Below the pieces are notes generated by a model. It searched no databases. It saw only the letters and a list, made by a program, of their open reading frames with translations, and was not told the origin of the DNA. The position numbers and the translations under genes were made by a program. DNA of 37,218 bases from JBIOJB01 sp044450465 (GTDB taxonomy: Bacteria > Chloroflexota > Dormibacteria > Dormibacterales > Dormibacteraceae), in contig JBIOJB010000019.1 in assembly GCA_044450465.1 (NCBI GenBank), forward strand, positions 1-37,218, in the 5' to 3' direction. How positions within the stretch are numbered: the first letter of the stretch is position 1; every line of letters begins with the position of its first letter. This document shows positions 1-8,183 of the stretch, in pieces.

Positions 1-1
1 C

Positions 2-601
2 CACCTCGGCATCCTGCGTTTTCGGACCAGCTACGGCCAGCAGGTGCTGAACCACTCCAAGGAGGTCGCTTATCTGGCCGCCATGATGGCGGCCGAGATC
101 GGCGCCGACGTCAGGATCGCCAAGCTATCCGGTCTGCTTCACGACATAGGGAAGTCCATCGACCACGAGGTCGAGGGCTCTCATGCGGTCATCGGAGCCG
201 ACCTGCTTCAGCGTCACGGAGTTCCCGCTCCGGTGGTCCACGCCGTCCGGGCGCACCACTACGACGAGGAGCCACACTCGATCGAGGCCCTTCTGCTCAT
301 CGCGGCCGACGCGATCTCGGCAGCCCGACCGGGTGCTCGGAGAGAGTCGCTGGAGGCTTACGTCAAGCGGCTCGAGAAACTGGAGGAGATCGCCAACTCC
401 TTCCAGGGCGTGCAGCAGTCGTACGCGATCCAGGCGGGCCGCGAGGTCCGGATCCTCGTCAAGCCCGAACAGATCGACGACACCGCCGCCCAGCTGATGG
501 CGCGGGATATCGCCAAGAGAATCGAATCGGAACTGAGCTTCCCCGGCCAGATCCGCGTCACCGTGGTGCGCGAAACCAGGGCCGTGGAGTACGCAAAGTA
601 G
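2..601 (+). CDS. rny: Ribonuclease Y, C-terminal part (5' end outside window)
   Basis: RNase Y is a membrane-anchored endoribonuclease that starts bulk mRNA decay. The reading frame is open from the window edge, so only the last 199 codons are present. The N-terminal membrane anchor, coiled coil and KH domain lie upstream. What remains is the HD domain, with HSKEVAYLA followed by the metal-binding LLHDIGKSIDHEVEGSHA stretch, and the family's typical C-terminal end (FPGQIRVTVVRETRAVEYAK). The stop TAG is followed at once by a strong terminator. Downstream ymdB and spoVS match the order known from Firmicutes. RNase Y is rare in Actinobacteria, which argues against that phylum as host. Confidence 0.95.
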   Translation, partial: HLGILRFRTSYGQQVLNHSKEVAYLAAMMAAEIGADVRIAKLSGLLHDIGKSIDHEVEGSHAVIGADLLQRHGVPAPVVHAVRAHHYDEEPHSIEALLLIAADAISAARPGARRESLEAYVKRLEKLEEIANSFQGVQQSYAIQAGREVRILVKPEQIDDTAAQLMARDIAKRIESELSFPGQIRVTVVRETRAVEYAK

Positions 602-626
602 GCACCATGGTCAGTTGTCAGCTATC

Positions 627-658
627 AAAAGGGAGCCCCCAGCGGGGCTCCCTTTTTT
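627..658 (+). terminator. Rho-independent terminator after rny
   Basis: A perfect 9-bp GC-rich stem (GGGAGCCCC at 631-639 pairing with GGGGCTCCC at 644-652) has a 4-nt loop, is preceded by four A and is followed by six T (653-658). It begins 25 bp after the rny stop, so rny and ymdB are probably separate transcription units or are joined only by read-through. Confidence 0.93.
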
Positions 659-672
659 GTTGCCAATAGACT

Positions 673-700
673 TTGACGATGGCCGAGCTGGAGGTACGCA
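673..700 (+). promoter_or_regulatory. Possible promoter of the ymdB operon
   Basis: TTGACG at 673-678 and TACGCA at 695-700, 16 bp apart, lie just after the rny terminator and about 70 bp before ymdB. The -35 match is good and the -10 match is weak. A promoter is expected here because the terminator isolates ymdB from rny. The rest of the 170-bp rny-ymdB gap shows nothing else recognisable. Confidence 0.35.
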
Positions 701-770
701 TCCTTTTCGCACCCCACGACATCGTCGATTTCGCGGGGGCCCCGGGTGGCCTGCGAGACTGTCCATCCCG

Positions 771-1562
771 ATGACGGACGACTTACGCATCCTGTTTGTG
801 GCCGACGTCGTCGGCCATCCAGGCCGGGATGCCGTCAAGGCGCTTCTCCCGAGCTTGAAGAAGGAGCTGAGGCCCCACCTGACCATCGTCAACGGCGAGA
901 ACGCCGCTGGCGGGTTCGGGCTGACCGCCAAGATAGTCGCCGAGCTTCGGGCGGCTGGAGCGGACGTGATCACCACCGGCAACCACGTATTCGCCCAGAA
1001 GGACTTCCTCTCGGAGCTCCCGAACCTCCAGAAGGTCCTGCGTCCGGCGAACTACCCTCCGCGGGCGCCTGGCCAGGGAGCTTGTGTCGTGGACGCAGGA
1101 GTCGCCCAGGTGCTGGTCATGAACCTCATGGGCCGGGTGTTCGTCTCAGATGGGCTCGACGACCCGTTCCGGGCCGCCGACACGATCCTGGCCGCGCATC
1201 CGGCTGTGACGGTCGTGTTCTGCGACATGCACGCCGAAGCCACTTCCGAGAAGACCGCCATGGGGTGGTACCTGGACGGCCGCGCCAGCGCCGTGGTCGG
1301 CACCCACACGCACATCCCGACGGCGGATGCGCGGATCCTGCCGGGTGGAACCGCCTACGTGACCGACGTGGGTATGGTCGGCCCCCGTGACGGGTGCATC
1401 GGGATGGACAAGGACGTGGTCCTGGAGCGGTTCCTGACCGCGGTGCCCAACCGATTCGTGGTCGCGGGGGGTCCCGTGACATTCAATTCGGTACTGATTA
1501 CCATTAGTGCCTCCACTGGCCGGGCTGCGTCTATCCAGAGGGTCGACCGCGAACATGTTTGA
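771..1562 (+). CDS. ymdB: YmdB-family metallophosphoesterase (TIGR00282)
   Basis: This is a 263-residue cytoplasmic dimetal phosphodiesterase of the YmdB family. The B. subtilis member hydrolyses cyclic nucleotides and affects RNase Y-dependent mRNA levels, sporulation and biofilm decisions. The metal-ligand motifs are all visible: FVADVVGHPGRDAV near the N-terminus, NGENAAGG, TGNHVFAQKD, then CDMHAEATSEK and GTHTHIPTAD. ATG 771 was chosen because the protein then begins MTDDLRILFVADVVG as in the family. Longer in-frame extensions run through the rny terminator region. spoVS follows after 13 bp. Confidence 0.95.
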   Translation: MTDDLRILFVADVVGHPGRDAVKALLPSLKKELRPHLTIVNGENAAGGFGLTAKIVAELRAAGADVITTGNHVFAQKDFLSELPNLQKVLRPANYPPRAPGQGACVVDAGVAQVLVMNLMGRVFVSDGLDDPFRAADTILAAHPAVTVVFCDMHAEATSEKTAMGWYLDGRASAVVGTHTHIPTADARILPGGTAYVTDVGMVGPRDGCIGMDKDVVLERFLTAVPNRFVVAGGPVTFNSVLITISASTGRAASIQRVDREHV

Positions 1563-1575
1563 AGGGGTTCCAGCA

Positions 1576-1857
1576 ATGACGACGGAGCGCGCTCCAGTTG
1601 AGGTATTGAAGGTGTCCGCGACCTCTAAACCGGTCGCTGTTGCCGGGGCCATCGCGGGAGTCATCCGGAGCAAGGGCCGGGTCGAGGTCCAGGCCATTGG
1701 GGCGGGTGCCATCAACCAGGCGGTGAAAGCAATCGCCATCTCGCGCGGCTATGTCGCGCCCGGCGGGTTGGACCTTGTGTGCATCCCGGCCTTCATCGAC
1801 ATCTCGATCGACGGCGAGGAGCGCACGGGAATTCGGCTGCTGGTGGAGAGCCGCTGA
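1576..1857 (+). CDS. spoVS: Stage V sporulation protein S-like (SpoVS, Alba-like)
   Basis: The 93-residue protein matches SpoVS over its whole length: EVLKVSATSKPVAVAGAIAG, then GAGAINQAVKAIAISRGYVAP and a C-terminal IDGEERTGIRL. SpoVS is a small Alba-like nucleic-acid-binding protein found in spore formers and in many non-sporulating bacteria such as Deinococcus-Thermus and Chloroflexota. Its presence is therefore not proof of sporulation. ATG 1576 has an AAGGGG Shine-Dalgarno at a suitable distance. An earlier in-frame ATG at 1555 would overlap ymdB. The stop codon overlaps the proposed miaB start. Confidence 0.93.
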   Translation: MTTERAPVEVLKVSATSKPVAVAGAIAGVIRSKGRVEVQAIGAGAINQAVKAIAISRGYVAPGGLDLVCIPAFIDISIDGEERTGIRLLVESR

Positions 1858-3143
1858 CGCCCAAGGCCAGGTCGTTCCACATCTGGACGATCGGCTGCCA
1901 GATGAACACCGCCGACTCGGAGACCCTTGCGCGCCGGCTGCTCGCGGCCGGATATGTTGAGGATTCTCTGGAGCGCGCCGACGTCGCCATCCTCAACACC
2001 TGCGTGGTCCGGCAGGCGTCTGAGGACCGCGTGTATTCAAAGCTTCACGAGCTCAAAGCCTGGAAGACGCCTGGTCGGACGCTTGCCGTGACGGGCTGCA
2101 TCGTGGCCAAGGAAAAGGACAACCTGCGGCGCCGCTTTCCCCAGCTGGACGCGGTGGTTCCGATCGACGAGTACGAGGCCTTTCTCGCCGAACTGGAGGC
2201 GCGCTACGACTATTCACAGGGGGAGGCTCTGCCCCCTATCGGCCGGACCGGGATAAGTCACTACCTCCGGATCATCCAGGGCTGCGACCACAACTGCACC
2301 TTCTGCATCGTCCCGATGGTCAGGGGGCGCGAGAGCCACGTCCCGATGGCGGCGGTGCTCGACGAGTGCCGGCGTGCCGTGGCAGAGGGTGCCCGTGAAG
2401 TTGTGCTGCTCGGGCAGAACGTCGACGACTACCGGGACCCGTCGGGTGGAGGAGGGCTCGCCGCGCTCGTGAGCCAGGTGGAGAGAATCCCCGGGCTGCT
2501 CAGAGTTCGCTTCCTCACATCGCACCCGCAGGACCTGGAGGTCGAGCTCTTGCATGTCATGGCGGCGAGCCCGGTGATCTGCCGGGAGCTGCAGCTCCCG
2601 GTCCAATCGGGTGACGACACGGTGTTGAAGCGAATGGCGCGCGGCTACCAGACCCGTCATTACCGCGCAATAGTCGATCGGGCGCGGAGCCTGATGCCGG
2701 ACATTGGTCTGGCGACAGACGTGATCGTGGGGTTTCCGGGCGAGTCCGAAGACGCGTTCATGAACACCCGAAGGATGCTCGAGGAGCTTCAGTTCGACGT
2801 GGTGCACCTCGCAATGTATTCACCGAGGCCCGGAACCTTTGCCGCGAAGCAGATGCCGGACACCGTGCCCGAGCCGGAGAAGCTGCGCCGCCTGAACGAT
2901 CTTCTGGCGCTCCAGAAGGGAATCGCCGCGCGCAAGGCATCGAACTGGATCGGCGAGAAGGTCGAGGTCCTCATCGAGGGCCGGGACGAGCTGGACCGCC
3001 CGTATGGCCGAATCCGGCAGGGCAAGCGAACCGTGGTTCTGGCCGGTGGAGGAGTCCTGGCTGGGCAGCTGGTGAAGGTGCGCGTGCTCAAGGCAAGCGC
3101 GGGTCAGCTCGTCGGCGTCCGTGAGGGCTTGCCCGCAGCGTGA
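1854..3143 (+). CDS. miaB: tRNA-2-methylthio-N6-dimethylallyladenosine synthase MiaB (probable CTG start)
   Basis: MiaB is a radical-SAM methylthiotransferase that converts i6A37 to ms2i6A37 in tRNAs. Its partner MiaA is encoded in the same operon. Visible are the N-terminal UPF0004 domain with the GCQMN cysteine, CVVRQASEDRV and TGCIVAKE; the radical-SAM CDHNCTFCIVPMVRGRE (CxxxCxxC); TSHPQDL and LPVQSGDD; and a C-terminal TRAM domain. The only canonical start upstream of the first essential Cys is GTG 1779, which overlaps spoVS by 79 nt and adds residues that look like a shadow of spoVS. CTG 1854 gives a CTGA overlap with the spoVS stop, has GGAG about six bases upstream, and yields a family-length 429-residue protein. 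The start is inferred; the identity is secure. Confidence 0.95.
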   Translation: MTPKARSFHIWTIGCQMNTADSETLARRLLAAGYVEDSLERADVAILNTCVVRQASEDRVYSKLHELKAWKTPGRTLAVTGCIVAKEKDNLRRRFPQLDAVVPIDEYEAFLAELEARYDYSQGEALPPIGRTGISHYLRIIQGCDHNCTFCIVPMVRGRESHVPMAAVLDECRRAVAEGAREVVLLGQNVDDYRDPSGGGGLAALVSQVERIPGLLRVRFLTSHPQDLEVELLHVMAASPVICRELQLPVQSGDDTVLKRMARGYQTRHYRAIVDRARSLMPDIGLATDVIVGFPGESEDAFMNTRRMLEELQFDVVHLAMYSPRPGTFAAKQMPDTVPEPEKLRRLNDLLALQKGIAARKASNWIGEKVEVLIEGRDELDRPYGRIRQGKRTVVLAGGGVLAGQLVKVRVLKASAGQLVGVREGLPAA

Positions 3144-5632
3144 CCCAGGCGGCGGTGCCACCGGCGACCCCCGTCATGCGCCAGTATCGCGAGGCCAAAG
3201 AACAGCACCCGGACGGAATCCTTCTGTTCAGGCTGGGCGACTTCTTCGAGATCTTCTTCGAGGACGCTGAAACGGCCGCACCCATCATGGGAGTGACCCT
3301 CACTTCGCGGCCGCTGGGCAAGAGCGGGCGAGCCCCAATGTGCGGAGTGCCGCATCACGCATGGCAGACCTATGTCGGCCGACTGCTGCGGGCGGGGCAC
3401 AAGGTTGTGATCTGTGACCAGGTCGAGTCCGCGGTCAAGAATCGCATTGTCAAAAGAGGCATCACCCGGGTGCTGACTCCCGGCACGGTGGTCGAGGACG
3501 CCTACCTCGAACCGGCTCGACCAAACTATCTGGTGGCGGCATGGTCGAAGGGGGCTGACGCGGGTCTCGCAGCATGTGACGTGTCGACAGGGGAGTTGCT
3601 GCTGTGCCAGCTTCCGGCCGACCGCCTACCGGCCGAGCTGGAGCGACTGTCGCCGGCGGAGCTGCTGTCTCCGCCGAAGATTGCGGAATACACGTTCGAT
3701 CCCGTTCGCGGCCAGCAGCGGCTGCGCGACCTGCTCGGCATTGCATTCCCGACGGCCGTGGGCGCGGGACAGGCTCCACTGGCGATCGGCGCCGCCGGCG
3801 TGGTCCTCGACTATCTGAAGCGCAACCAGGTTCAGGTCGTGCCGGGCTCACTCACGGTCCGGACCTACTCGCCCGACGCGACCATGCCGCTCGATGCGGC
3901 GACGGTGCGCAACCTGGAGCTCCCGGCCCTAATCGACATGATCGACCACACCTGTACCGCCGTGGGGGCTCGCCAGGTTCGTGGCTGGCTGTCGGCGCCC
4001 ATGCGCGAGGCGGAGTCCATCGAGCTACGGCTTGGCGCGGTGAGCGAACTGGTGGCGCAGCCCTCTCTCCGCGAGCGCCTCGCCGCGTCCCTGAAACCCG
4101 TCGGCGATCTCGAACGCCTCGTCTCCCGAAGCGCGCAGGGTCACGCCAGCCCGCGGGAGCTCGTCGCCCTGCGGAGGTCACTCGAGGCCGTTCCCGCCGT
4201 CCTGGCGGCCCTCGGCGCCTGCCAGGCCCTGGTCCTGAGGGAGCTGGCCGGTGAGGTCGAAGTACAGCCGGAGCTGGCGGCGCGGCTCACCGCCGCCCTT
4301 GTTGACGATCCACCACCGACGCTCCGGTCGGGCGGGGCGGTCCGCCACGGCTACGACGCCGATCTCGACGCCATCGCCGAGGCTTCACGCAGCGCTCGGG
4401 AGTGGATCTCGAAGCTGGAGGCCTCCGAGCGAAGGCGAACCGGGATCAAGGCACTCAAAGTTGGGTTCAACCGAGTCTTCGGGTACTACATCGAGGTCAG
4501 CCACGCCAACACGGTGAAGCTGCCCGAGGACTACATCCGCAAGCAAACGCTCACCGGGGCCGAGCGGTATCTGACGACGGAGCTGAAAGAGAAGGAAGCA
4601 ATCGTGCTCAGCGCGCAGGAAAGGATCGCGGCGCGTGAGCTCGAGCTTCTGGCGGAGCTGGCTCTGGTAGTCGCCGCCTCGGCTCCCGCCGTGCGTGCCA
4701 GCGCCAGAGCCGTCGGCATGGTGGACGCGCTGCTGAGCCTTGCTGTGGCTGCCGATCGGCACGCCTGGCACAGACCTGAGGTCAACGCCGCGCTCCGGCT
4801 GAGCATCAAGGGCGGGCGCCATCCGCTCGTGGAGCGCGGCTTGCCTGCAGGCACGTTCGTCGGCAATGACCTTGAGCTGGATCCGGCCGATCAGCAGATC
4901 GTCATCCTGACCGGCCCCAACATGGCCGGCAAATCGACCTACCTTCGCCAGGCGGCGATCATCGTCCTGCTCGCCCAATGCGGTAGCTTCGTGCCGGCCG
5001 AGCGGGCGATGGTCGGGCTGGTTGACCGCATCTTCACGCGCGTGGGCGCCCATGACGACATCGCGTCCGGCATGTCGACCTTCATGGTGGAGATGACCGA
5101 GACCGCGTACATCCTCGCTCACGCCACCCGGTCGTCACTCGTCATCCTGGATGAGGTGGGGAGGGGGACCTCGACTTACGACGGTGTGTCCATCGCGCAG
5201 GCGGTGGTCGAGCACCTGCACGAGTCGCCTAAGCTCGGGTGCCGGACGCTTTTCGCCACCCACTACCACGAGCTGACGGCGCTGGCGGAACGACTCCCTC
5301 GACTCCGCAACCAGCGCATGGAGGTGCTGGAGGAAGGTGATTCGGTCCGCTTCCTTCACAGGGTCGTCCCCGGCGGCGCCGACCGCTCGTATGGGATCCA
5401 CGTCGCGGCCGTGGCCGGCCTCCCCGCCGCCGTCATCGCGCGCGCCCGGCAGGTGCTGGACGAGCTGGAGAGACAGCGGCCCCTCGAGCCACCTGAGCTG
5501 CAGCTCGGCCTGCCGATGGAGCTCGCGCCAGACGCGCTGCGCAAAGAGCTACAGGACATTGAGCCCGACACGTTGAGCCCACTCGAGGCGCTTCAGAAGC
5601 TATATCAACTGCGAGCCAAGCTGACATCGTGA
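3140..5632 (+). CDS. mutS: DNA mismatch repair protein MutS
   Basis: MutS (830 residues) recognises mispaired bases and small loops and recruits MutL. The mismatch-reading Phe-x-Glu is present as F35-F36-E37 within FRLGDFFEIF. The core, lever and clamp domains follow. The C-terminal ATPase has Walker A GPNMAGKS near residues 592-599, Walker B with LDEVGRGTSTYDG near 670, and the ATHYHEL switch. GTG 3140 overlaps the miaB stop as GTGA, implying translational coupling. The length is slightly short of the usual 850-870, mostly at the C-terminal end. Confidence 0.98.
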   Translation: MTQAAVPPATPVMRQYREAKEQHPDGILLFRLGDFFEIFFEDAETAAPIMGVTLTSRPLGKSGRAPMCGVPHHAWQTYVGRLLRAGHKVVICDQVESAVKNRIVKRGITRVLTPGTVVEDAYLEPARPNYLVAAWSKGADAGLAACDVSTGELLLCQLPADRLPAELERLSPAELLSPPKIAEYTFDPVRGQQRLRDLLGIAFPTAVGAGQAPLAIGAAGVVLDYLKRNQVQVVPGSLTVRTYSPDATMPLDAATVRNLELPALIDMIDHTCTAVGARQVRGWLSAPMREAESIELRLGAVSELVAQPSLRERLAASLKPVGDLERLVSRSAQGHASPRELVALRRSLEAVPAVLAALGACQALVLRELAGEVEVQPELAARLTAALVDDPPPTLRSGGAVRHGYDADLDAIAEASRSAREWISKLEASERRRTGIKALKVGFNRVFGYYIEVSHANTVKLPEDYIRKQTLTGAERYLTTELKEKEAIVLSAQERIAARELELLAELALVVAASAPAVRASARAVGMVDALLSLAVAADRHAWHRPEVNAALRLSIKGGRHPLVERGLPAGTFVGNDLELDPADQQIVILTGPNMAGKSTYLRQAAIIVLLAQCGSFVPAERAMVGLVDRIFTRVGAHDDIASGMSTFMVEMTETAYILAHATRSSLVILDEVGRGTSTYDGVSIAQAVVEHLHESPKLGCRTLFATHYHELTALAERLPRLRNQRMEVLEEGDSVRFLHRVVPGGADRSYGIHVAAVAGLPAAVIARARQVLDELERQRPLEPPELQLGLPMELAPDALRKELQDIEPDTLSPLEALQKLYQLRAKLTS

Positions 5633-7293
5633 GCCGGCCCATAGTCATGCTCGCGTCCGAGGTCGCAGACGCGATCGCGGCGGGCGAGGTGATCGAGAGA
5701 CCCGCCTCGGTGGTCAAGGAGCTCATCGAGAACGCACTGGATGCCGGCGCGAGCCGGATCAGCATCGACACTCGAGGCGCGGGCCGCAGCTCGATCAGAA
5801 TCAGCGACGACGGCGCCGGCATCCCCGCCGACCAGCTCGCGCTCGCGTTCGTGCGCCACACGACCAGCAAGCTCGTGAACATCGCCGAGCTGGTTTCGAT
5901 TCAGAGCTTCGGTTTCCGCGGCGAAGCGCTCGCGAGCATTGCCGCTGTGTCCGACGTCGACTCCACGAGCTCAGGCGCAAAGTTGAGGCTCCGCGCCGGT
6001 GAGCTCATCGAGCAGGGCGCGGCTCCGGGGCTGCCAGGTCTGGCCATCGAGGTCAGAGACCTTTTTGCCAACGTCCCGGCCCGGCTCAAGTTCTTGAAGA
6101 GCGACGCCACCGAGACCGCGGCCATCAAGGAGGTCGTGAGCGCGTACGCGATGCTCCACCCGCAAGTGCGCTTTCACCTCACCATGGACGGGAGGCCCGC
6201 GTTGAGCAGCAGCGGAGACGGTGACCGCCGCAGGGCAGTCGGCGTGGTGTTCGGCAACTCGGTGGCGGCCGAGCTTCTTGAGCTTCCGGCTAATTCTCTT
6301 GTCGCCGGCATGGTGAGCCAGCCCCGACTGAGCCGCGGGAGCCGCGACGGGATTGTGCTGGCGGTCAATGGACGCCCGATCAGCTCTCGGCCGCTCCTGT
6401 ACGCGCTGGAGGAGTGCTACCAGGGTCGCCTTGAGCGCGGCCGCCATCCGGTTGCGGTCATCGACCTGGCGGTCGACCCAGAGACCGTCGACGTCAACGT
6501 CCACCCGGCCAAGAAAGAGGTGCGCTTCCGCGACGAGGGGGCTGTCTTCGGGGCTCTCCAGCGCGCGGTGCGCGCGGCTCTCGATGGCAGCGAGCCGTTC
6601 CGATATCAGCAGGCGGCTCACGGGGGCATCGGGGCGCTTGCGGAGAGTCCGCGCCTGCCCATGACCGTTCACGAGGCAGGGGCGGCGCCGGCTCCGGCCG
6701 AGACCAACGGTCACGTCGCACCCGGAGCGATGCTGCGTCCGGTGGGCCAGGTGGGGCCCGGATACCTGGTGGCCGAGGGACCTCATGGACTCGTCCTGGT
6801 CGATCAGCACGCAGCACACGAGCGGGTCCTGTACAACAGGTTTCTCGAGCGGCTTCGGAGCGGGCGGGGTTCGAGCCAGCAGCTGCTCATTCCACAGGCG
6901 GTGGACCTCGACCCTGCGCTCATGGCCGCTGCGTCGGATCATCGCATTGAGCTCGGCGCGATCGGCCTTGAGTTCGAGGAGTTTGGACCGCGCAGCCTGA
7001 GGATCACCGCAGTTCCGGTGGAGATGCCTGCGGGCCGAGCGACGGCGGCGATCCAGGAAACCCTGGCCGCCCTGGCGGAGCACCGGGGCGACGGTGCGAT
7101 CGAGAAGGCTGCGGCTGCTCTGGCGTGCCATTCGGCCGTCCGCTTCGGCGACGTGCTCGATGTGGCCGAGCAGCGAGGGCTGCTGAACGATCTGGAAGCA
7201 GCAGCCGAGTCGATCACGTGCCCGCATGGCCGCCCAACCCGACTCCTCGTCGAGTGGCAGGAGCTGACGCGGCACTTCCGCCGCAACTACTGA
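5629..7293 (+). CDS. mutL: DNA mismatch repair protein MutL (endonuclease-type C-terminus, one motif residue changed)
   Basis: MutL (554 residues) couples mismatch recognition to strand incision. The N-terminal GHKL ATPase shows ELIENALDAGAS, DDGAGIP, TSKL and GFRGEALASI. A Pro/Ala-rich linker at roughly residues 340-370 leads to the dimerisation domain. The metal-dependent nick motif DQHA-x2-E-x4-E appears as DQHAAHERVLYN: the first Glu (398) is kept and the second is Asn403. The accessory motifs ACHSAVR and CPHGRPT are present. No MutH or Dam gene is visible, so an intrinsic nickase would be expected. GTG 5629 overlaps the mutS stop (GTGA). Confidence 0.97.
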   Translation: MSRPIVMLASEVADAIAAGEVIERPASVVKELIENALDAGASRISIDTRGAGRSSIRISDDGAGIPADQLALAFVRHTTSKLVNIAELVSIQSFGFRGEALASIAAVSDVDSTSSGAKLRLRAGELIEQGAAPGLPGLAIEVRDLFANVPARLKFLKSDATETAAIKEVVSAYAMLHPQVRFHLTMDGRPALSSSGDGDRRRAVGVVFGNSVAAELLELPANSLVAGMVSQPRLSRGSRDGIVLAVNGRPISSRPLLYALEECYQGRLERGRHPVAVIDLAVDPETVDVNVHPAKKEVRFRDEGAVFGALQRAVRAALDGSEPFRYQQAAHGGIGALAESPRLPMTVHEAGAAPAPAETNGHVAPGAMLRPVGQVGPGYLVAEGPHGLVLVDQHAAHERVLYNRFLERLRSGRGSSQQLLIPQAVDLDPALMAAASDHRIELGAIGLEFEEFGPRSLRITAVPVEMPAGRATAAIQETLAALAEHRGDGAIEKAAAALACHSAVRFGDVLDVAEQRGLLNDLEAAAESITCPHGRPTRLLVEWQELTRHFRRNY

Positions 7294-8183
7294 CGGCCAC
7301 GGTTCCCGTCATCGTCGGGCCGACCGGCATCGGCAAGTCGGAGCTTGCGTTCCGCCTCGCGCTCGCGCTGAACGGGGAAATCGTGGTCGCGGATTCGCGT
7401 CAGGTGTATCAGACGCTGGACATCGCGACCAACAAGCCGAGCCGCGACGCTAGACGCCGCGTCAAGTACCACATGATCGATTTCGTCGACCCACGGCGTG
7501 CCTTCAACGTGGCCGAGTTCGTGCAGGGCGCCAACCAGGCGATAGACGACATTCAGCAGCGCGGCCTGGTCGCGATCGTCGAGGGTGGAACCATGCTTTA
7601 CGTCGACTCGCTCTGCGATGGTTTCAACCTGGCCGGCATCCCGCCGGATCGATCGTTGAGATCAGAGCTTGAAGCGCTGGGCCGTGAGGCCCTGGCCGCC
7701 CGCCTGCTCGCGATGGATCCGGATCCAGGAGTCGATCTGAACAACCCGGTACGCATGATTCGGGCGATCGAGATCCTCGCGAGCGCGGGCCCGCCGTTGA
7801 GAGCGCTGCGCACCCGGACTCCGCCCCGCTGGAAGCCTCTTCGGATCGGTCTGGTGGCCGCCCTCGAGGTCATCGATCACCGGCTCGAGGTCCGCAGCAT
7901 CGAGCAGGTGAGGCGTGGCCTGGTCGACGAAACTCGCACGGCGCTTGACGCGGGAGTCCCCGCCTCGGCACATGTGCTCACGGGCATCGGCTATGCGGAG
8001 GCGCTGGCACACATACGAGGCGAGCTTCCTGCCGGTGAATTGGCGGCGGCGATGGCGAGATCCAATCGCCGGTACGCGAGGCGCCAGCTCCGATGGTGGC
8101 GCCGAAATCCCCTGGTGCGCTGGTTCGAGCTCGAGCCGGATCCCTTGCCCGCTATCCTCAACTACGTGCAGGAATCGTCTTGA
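7254..8183 (+). CDS. miaA: tRNA dimethylallyltransferase MiaA
   Basis: MiaA transfers a dimethylallyl group to A37 of tRNAs that read UNN codons, making the substrate of MiaB. The P-loop GPTGIGKSEL, DSRQVYQTLDIATNKPS, a divergent YHMIDFVDP (usually HHLID) and GGTMLYVDSL are visible. The C-terminal RRYARRQLRWWRRN is the usual tRNA-binding end. The start is uncertain. GTG 7254 overlaps mutL by 40 nt and is used here as the nearest canonical codon. CTG 7290 would give a CTGA overlap with the mutL stop and a 297-residue protein beginning just before the first beta strand, which fits the other junctions of this operon better. Confidence 0.95.
   Translation: MAGADAALPPQLLTATVPVIVGPTGIGKSELAFRLALALNGEIVVADSRQVYQTLDIATNKPSRDARRRVKYHMIDFVDPRRAFNVAEFVQGANQAIDDIQQRGLVAIVEGGTMLYVDSLCDGFNLAGIPPDRSLRSELEALGREALAARLLAMDPDPGVDLNNPVRMIRAIEILASAGPPLRALRTRTPPRWKPLRIGLVAALEVIDHRLEVRSIEQVRRGLVDETRTALDAGVPASAHVLTGIGYAEALAHIRGELPAGELAAAMARSNRRYARRQLRWWRRNPLVRWFELEPDPLPAILNYVQESS

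Noticed and set aside
5971..7275. Open frame of more than 400 codons on the minus strand opposite mutL
   Set aside because: It lies wholly antisense to a gene with clear family motifs; its composition is that of a GC-rich shadow frame with no recognisable domain.
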